Shown: positions 59,046-64,000 of the stretch, in pieces
Layout: every line of letters begins with the position of its first letter
How positions within the stretch are numbered: the stretch's first letter is position 1
From: Ciona savignyi
Lineage: Eukaryota; Chordata; Ascidiacea; Phlebobranchia; Cionidae
DNA: 64,000 bases
NCBI GenBank assembly: GCA_000149265.1
Contig: CH002044.1
Span: forward strand, 1,873,327-1,937,326
Reading direction: 5' to 3'
Position numbers and translations under genes: made by a program
The notes under the pieces: generated by a model
Databases searched by the model: none
The model's input: the letters and a program-made list of their open reading frames with translations, nothing else
What the model was told of the DNA's origin: nothing

Positions 59046-59230
59046 AAATTCATGTTTATCCCTGTAAATAGGAAAACGCAATATGCGTTTAACACACGAA
59101 CACACAATCGTCAGGTCACCTTTCTCCCACCGTCGGGATCTATTGCAGTGTGTTAGGATACAACCGACTTGCTAGCGATCAATTTAGAAGCTTAACTAAC
59201 CCTTCGGGTAAAAGGCGACGAACTAGTTTA
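59046..59230 (-). repeat. SINE, internally deleted, in copy 2
   Basis: Counterpart of 53366-53552 with the same deletion. Confidence 0.75.
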
Positions 59231-59306
59231 GGTGTGGTTAAGTTTTGGGAGACTTAAGTCTTGTATTTAAGTCTCAAGTCTTGTATAAGAGTTAAGCAGC
59301 TATCTT

Positions 59307-60345
59307 AAATAAAGTGTTTATTGAGTATCGACTGGGAGATTTGTTGCGAAACAGTTGCCGATACAGGAGGGATTATAAGGCCGAACTTTGAGAAATATGA
59401 CGACACCAGCTTAAAACCACTGACCCAACCTTGATTTTCAGGTTCTTAGAGAATCTTAGAATCCTAGAATCTGATTCCAGGTGGCCACCTTGTTTAGAAG
59501 GCAAATTTGCATACCAGAGATGTAAGTAATATGTTTCCCAGAACGACCTATAATTCCGTCAAAAAACGAGATTTTCTTCGTCACCGTAGATAAAGAAATA
59601 CTAATTTTTATTTATCCCCGCGTTGGTAAAATGCAGGGGATAATAAAGGATGGCAATTCGTTGAAACAAATCGTGCCCACTTTCATTTAATATTTTATAA
59701 CAAAAAAAATATATCTTTACCAACATAAGTACACCAGATTGAGGTTTGTTTAGTGTTTGTTCAAGCCGATGAGTATCAACGGCCATCCACGAATAGCAAG
59801 TGAACAAAAATGAAACTTACTGAACCTTTATAGGCTATACCAGCGGTTCCCAAACTTTTTTTGTTGGCGGCGCCTTTTGTAGACTTATTAAACCTTGAGG
59901 CTCCCTGATAAAGCCAAAATTTTCAAACTGCATGTATTGTATAATGTATATTCAGACTATAGCATGCATTTGGATAACCATTCATACTCTTTAAAACTAT
60001 TCACTAAACTACTAAAGTGACGAACAGTCAATTAATGCAAAGCAGTTATTTGACAAACCATTATTTGAAAACAATGCCATGTTAGTGAGCAAATAACACC
60101 GAACAATGGATTTTACAAGTAAACCGAATGCTGTATGCCAGTGTATGGGGTTCCACACCAGACTCAAACATCTCCAATTAACGTTTTACTGGTGTAACAC
60201 ACATGTACTGTTTTTTTTGTGAAAAAAATAAATAAATGCAGCAACTTCCGCATGCTTTCGCGGCGCCCCTGGCAAACTCTCGCGGCGCCCAGTTTGGGAA
60301 CCGCTGGGCTATACGGTTGAATGTACAACCAGGCTGCAGACGGCA
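59307..60345 (+). repeat. Dispersed repeat R, copy interrupted by a hAT MITE
   Basis: Colinear with 38218-39267 (GGCCGAACTTTGAGAAATAT, TATTTATCCCCGCGTTGG, GCCGATGAGTATC, ACAACCAGGCTGCAGACG) but without the SINE and with the MITE at 59841-60306. Confidence 0.8.
59841..60306. mobile_element. hAT-type MITE
   Basis: 466 bp with perfect 16-bp inverted ends CAGCGGTTCCCAAACT and an 8-bp target duplication GGCTATAC (59833-59840 and 60307-60314). Copy R at 39229-39240 is the empty site. Same family as the nested element at 51550-52035. Confidence 0.93.
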
Positions 60346-60842
60346 AAATGCTCGATGTTCCGAAGAGCTGGGTGTCAATCTGTTGCGTAATAAAGGGATT
60401 TCCAAAATTACTGGAGCATGCAATTGAAACTCAGTAGTTGTGTTGACGTCATAAAGGGATATGTTAAATCACTCAAACTATGTACTGGCAAGCTACAGCT
60501 GCACTTTACCGATTGAAACATGATTTCTTAGAAATATTGTATTGTACTATAATTATACATAACACACTGCATTAGCTTCTTGAACTGGTCCGAAGAAATG
60601 ATTTGTTTTACGAAATGTGTATAAAAGTATAAATCCTTCAATGTAGATTATTTCCGCGACACAAATGTCACATCCTTTAACCACTACAGTCATACAGTGT
60701 TGCATAAGTAGATTATCCAGGGGGGAATTGGAGAAAATTACTACTGAGTTTTAATTGCATGCTCCAGTAATTTTGGAAATCCCTTTATTACGCAACATAT
60801 TGACACCCAGCTCTCCGGAACATCGAGCATCTTGCCTGCATC
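60335..60842. mobile_element. Foldback element with ~100-bp inverted arms
   Basis: 60335-60434 (ATGCTCGATGTTCCG, GAGCTGGGTGTCAAT, TTGCGTAATAAAGGGATTTC) reappears reverse-complemented at 60738-60842. Roughly 300 bp of spacer with no frame. The left arm begins where this copy of repeat R diverges from the 39.2-kb copy. Confidence 0.75.
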
Positions 60843-60904
60843 ATAACTAAGTAAAATTTATATTTCTGTGTCTGCCTGTTACGTCATAATAAATATGGTT
60901 GCTA

Positions 60905-60908
<4 letters not shown>

Positions 60909-60944
<36 letters not shown>
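60909..60944. repeat. (AT)n microsatellite
   Basis: Uninterrupted AT dinucleotides, about 18 units. Confidence 0.95.
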
Positions 60945-60947
<3 letters not shown>

Positions 60948-61149
60948 TGGAAGTAAAACAATATATCGTAAATAAGCAACCACATTACCTTTAATATTTG
61001 TTTTATAGCAAGTATTAAATGTCTATTTTTGTAGTTTGTATGTACTGTTATGTATTTTATGATATATAAACACCCATAAATTTTGCTATGAAGAGTAGGG
61101 GCCCCGCCATCACATTTCTAATTGGGCCCCGCGGTTCCTAGCACCGGGC

Positions 61150-62080
61150 CTGTTTGTTAGACAACATGGTCTAGAAGAGCAGAAACCAAAATTTTAGGTG
61201 ATAAATTCAGGGGAATTCCCCTGGAACGTTACAAACCAAAACGGTAATTTTTATAAAAAAATTGACTTTTTTGGGCATAGCGCTTGAACGTCTGTTACAA
61301 TTTGAATCAGATTTTCTGGAATGTAAGTGCAATAGGCACTGATTTAACACTTAAAAGAAATAAAAAAATTACCTGGGAAAATAACCTAAAAAATAAGATT
61401 TTGTTCTCAAATCATGATTGTGACAGACATGCCATGTCGCCCCGACATGTACTAGAAGGAGTAATGGAATCGCAAAAAAAATTACATTTCTTAGGCAATA
61501 TGGTATAGATATGCAGAAACCAAAATTTTAGGTGATAAATTTAGGGGAATTCCCCTGGGATGTTAAAAACCAAAACGTTTTTTTTTTTAAATTAGCGTTT
61601 TGGGGGGCATAGCGCTTGAACGGCTGCTCCAATTTGATTCAGATTTTCTGGAATGTAAGTGCATTATTCACTGATTTAACATTTAGAATGAAATAAAAAA
61701 AATTACATAGGGAAATACCCTTAAAATAGGATTTTGTTCAAATTTTGGGTAATGTATCCAGGGGAATTCCCCTAAGATGTTAAAAACCAAAACGTTTTTT
61801 TTCTAATAAATTAGCTTTGGGGGACATAGCGCTTAAACGGCTCATCTAATTTTGATCAGATTCAGTGAAATGTTAAATCATTAGACACTTTGTGCCAATT
61901 AAAAGAAAGAAAACATTTACGTAGGGTAATTACGTTAAAAACGAAGATATGTTCCTGAATTATGATTGTGAGAGGCATGCCATATCGCACTGACATCTCC
62001 AACAAGGAGTCGACAAATCAGATTAAAACTTTAAGAATTGTTACATAACATGACCCACATATGTTAAAACTGAAACTTAT
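61150..62080 (+). repeat. Array of decayed units of the palindrome-bearing tail
   Basis: Three or four units of 240-340 bp carry GCAGAAACCAAAAT, the AGGGGAATTCCCCT palindrome (61209, 61543, 61760), GGCATAGCGCTTGAACG and a weaker AGGGAAATACCC. Pieces of the small secreted-protein ORF are recognisable in reverse (CATGTCGCCCCGACAT at 61433) but are frameshifted and lack the start. These are old relatives of the 41.3-43.0 kb tails. Confidence 0.75.
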
Positions 62081-62255
62081 CTACTAAACCCAGGGAAATT
62101 CTCTGAAACCATGAAAAACTAAATCGGGCTGTTTTGGAAATTTAGCTTCATTTTACAACAGCGCTTTAAAAGAAGCTTTAATTTAAAACATTTCTGGTGA
62201 AACGTTCGTAAATTTAAAACGTTTATTTTTTATATCAAAACGTTTATTTTTTACG

Positions 62256-62546
62256 TCCGACCCGTTGGTCTAGCGGTTAAGTCCGACGCCTTTCAATCGA
62301 AAGGTTGCAGGTGCGAAACTGGTCGCTAGCCTATCGTTTGTGTCCTTGGGCAAGGCACTTTACGGACATTGCCTGAACCCAGCGGATTAATGGGTTCTAC
62401 CAAATTGAAGGAACGTGTCTATCATACAAAACACACTGGCTCCGGTAACCCGACGATGGGCGCGAGGTGATCTAACGATTGCCCGTGTGTTAACCTCCTT
62501 GGTTTTCCCATTCACGGGGATAAACAAGAATATCCTCTATCCTATT
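62256..62546 (+). repeat. tRNA-derived SINE, good copy
   Basis: Head with TTGGTCTAGCGGTTAAG and GGTTGCAGGTGCGAAACTGG, body and tail TATCCTCTATCC all present. Close to the 38283 copy. Confidence 0.9.
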
Positions 62547-62549
62547 CTT

Positions 62550-63600
62550 TATTTAACTGCACATGGAAAATAAGTTTGGTTGGTTAACTATGGGACCCAT
62601 GCGTTTATGCTTGCAGAAACATACTACATAATCGGTTTATAAAAGACAACTTGTGGTTAGGGACCCTGTAGCATGAATATATACAACATGTTTTTTTTAC
62701 AAATAGTGGTTGTTAAACACGTGGTTGACACTCTCTAGTTTTTAGTTTGTTTTTGTCTTTTATTATTTCGTAAATATATACCGTATGGTCGTGACAGATG
62801 TTCGGTAGCCCATTGTTTAAAAAGAAGGGATTATCTAATCAATTTAAAACGTTTAGTAATTTTAACTGAGATGTTGGATATTTGTATTAACCCTTCATTT
62901 AAAATTTCCAAGGGGAATTAGAGCAAAATATTATATAAAAGTAGATCGTTTTGGGGATTTTTTTGGTTTTGATAGGATTTGAAACCTTCGGATCTCCGGA
63001 TTTGAAACCATTGATTTGAAATTTCTAAGATAAAGTTGTAAATATACATGATGAATTCGGATAACACTGGTGGACCCAAAATAACTCAGTTTACACGATG
63101 CGTGGTGATGCGAGCCGAAGTGAAACGAAATAACTCTCTTTGTTTGTTTTATTTTACCGTTAACACGCTCGTTTCATTTCGCCTCGCTTCGTTTGGTTCG
63201 CTCGCAAGCTCGCAAGCATTTTATGAACTAAGTTGAGCAGCTATCAGACTTGATCTTGGCCTAGACTTGATTGTCCGATAATAATAAAGTTTGTAATGGG
63301 TAGAGTAATATGATGGAAGGTGCCTTTTACGATGTACTAACTCTCGGGTCCTAATCGTAGCTCTTTAATGAGGCAATGAATCTCGCCTGGTGATAAGATG
63401 CAGGCAGTTATTTTTAATAACACAAGTTCGGACAAATTAGTGTTAAAGCAAAGGCCTACGCCTACCCAGCTCACAGGGCTCGACATACACGCTTGTCCGC
63501 CTGTCCGGGACAGGTGATTTATAGCGTGGGACAAGTAAATACTGCGCAGAGTGTGGTTGGATACAGACATCGGGCCGGACCTGGGCCACATTACAGGTTA
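62550..63600. other. Gene-free filler
   Basis: No gene or clear repeat. A short stretch near 63170-63215 is rich in TCGC words. Confidence 0.45.
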
Positions 63601-63663
63601 TTGTTAGATACAGTCTGGGGGCCGGTCAAAATCCCTTAACGGGCCGTATGTTGCCCACCCCTG
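63600..63663. mobile_element. Right end of a hAT-type element
   Basis: TTGCCCACCCCTG is the reverse of a CAGGGGTGGGCAA end. It abuts GTTTACAC, the first bases of the repeat also found intact at 43202. The left end is not identified. Confidence 0.5.
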
Positions 63664-64000
63664 GTTTACACCAAGCGCAGCGTTTGTCGTGAACCGATGT
63701 AAATATAATGGTTACAATGTAAATGTTAATTGAAAAGCTAAATTCACTTTTCAGAAAGAATATGCTGTTAACACTGTAGGTATTTTTTAATTGATACACA
63801 TGTTTACATGTCTTATGTGAAATATCATAACATACCCGTTTACGCAGTACCAAAACCACTTATTTTATAAAGAACAAAATATTATTATGTCTGCAATGAC
63901 CAGTAAAAAAAGAGCTAGTCTCACGAAGTTGTTTGCACTGGCATGCAGGCAGAGGAAAATAACCTAAGAAGAGAAAGATGTGGGTTCATCCCATGTTAAA
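63664..64000 (+). repeat. Dispersed repeat, second copy (continues beyond the window)
   Basis: Matches 43200-43545 from GTTTACACCAAGCGCAGCG to CATCCCATGTTAAA, where the window ends. Confidence 0.8.

Larger units (their letters stand above)
54867..59497 (+). repeat. Tandem duplication unit, copy 2
   Basis: About 4.63 kb, colinear with copy 1 without its transposons. It has a private insertion of about 47 bp at 59253-59299 (AAGTCTTGTATTTAAGTC region). Differences are mostly single bases and small indels. Confidence 0.9.

Noticed and set aside
63089..63663. Complete hAT element bounded by GTTTACAC on both sides
   Set aside because: The 8-mer recurs at 63089-63096, but the next bases do not resemble the expected CAGGGG end, so only the right end is called.

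Overview
The window looks like ascidian (tunicate) nuclear DNA, most likely Ciona. The reasons are AT-rich intergenic DNA, small introns with GT-AG borders, closely spaced genes, a chordate-type tyrosinase, and a very abundant tRNA-derived SINE with a TATCC-type tail. All gene calls come from reading exons, splice sites and phases by eye; no database was searched.

Left part (5-16 kb). A plus-strand locus encodes a protein with an N-terminal membrane segment and a long acidic linker (5436-7367). It is followed by, or spliced to, a C2-like domain (7800-8979). Convergent to it on the minus strand is a complete 8-exon tyrosinase gene (15845 to 10859), with a decayed copy of part of its last exon just downstream (9618-9836). 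The palindrome TGACGTCA is strongly concentrated here, mostly inside exons.

Middle part (19-28 kb). Three nuclear genes for mitochondrial proteins lie together. BCKDHB (9 exons, minus) sits 248 bp downstream of ATP5MG (single coding exon, minus) and may share an operon with it. SOD2 (4 exons, plus) starts head-to-head with ATP5MG. SOD2 introns hold several SINEs and a 100-N gap.

28-43.5 kb is gene-poor and repeat-rich. It has one candidate two-exon start of a secreted or membrane protein (34580 to 34052), an orphan exon candidate, a tract present as two long copies and one partial copy (36.6-43.0 kb), and two almost identical small Cys-containing ORFs, each 42 bp from a perfect GGGGAATTCCCC palindrome.

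Right part (43.8-59.5 kb). A pannexin/innexin-like four-membrane-segment channel gene is present. Its exons 2-8 were duplicated in tandem as a ~4.6 kb unit, without exon 1. Both copies keep intact frames and splice sites. DNA transposons landed in only one of the copies: a pogo-like element and a hAT element carrying a second hAT nested inside it. A piggyBac-like element sits exactly at the junction of the two copies. The final 4.5 kb is repeats: a hAT MITE with a perfect 8-bp target duplication, an inverted-repeat element, an AT microsatellite, decayed copies of the palindrome-bearing unit, and another SINE.
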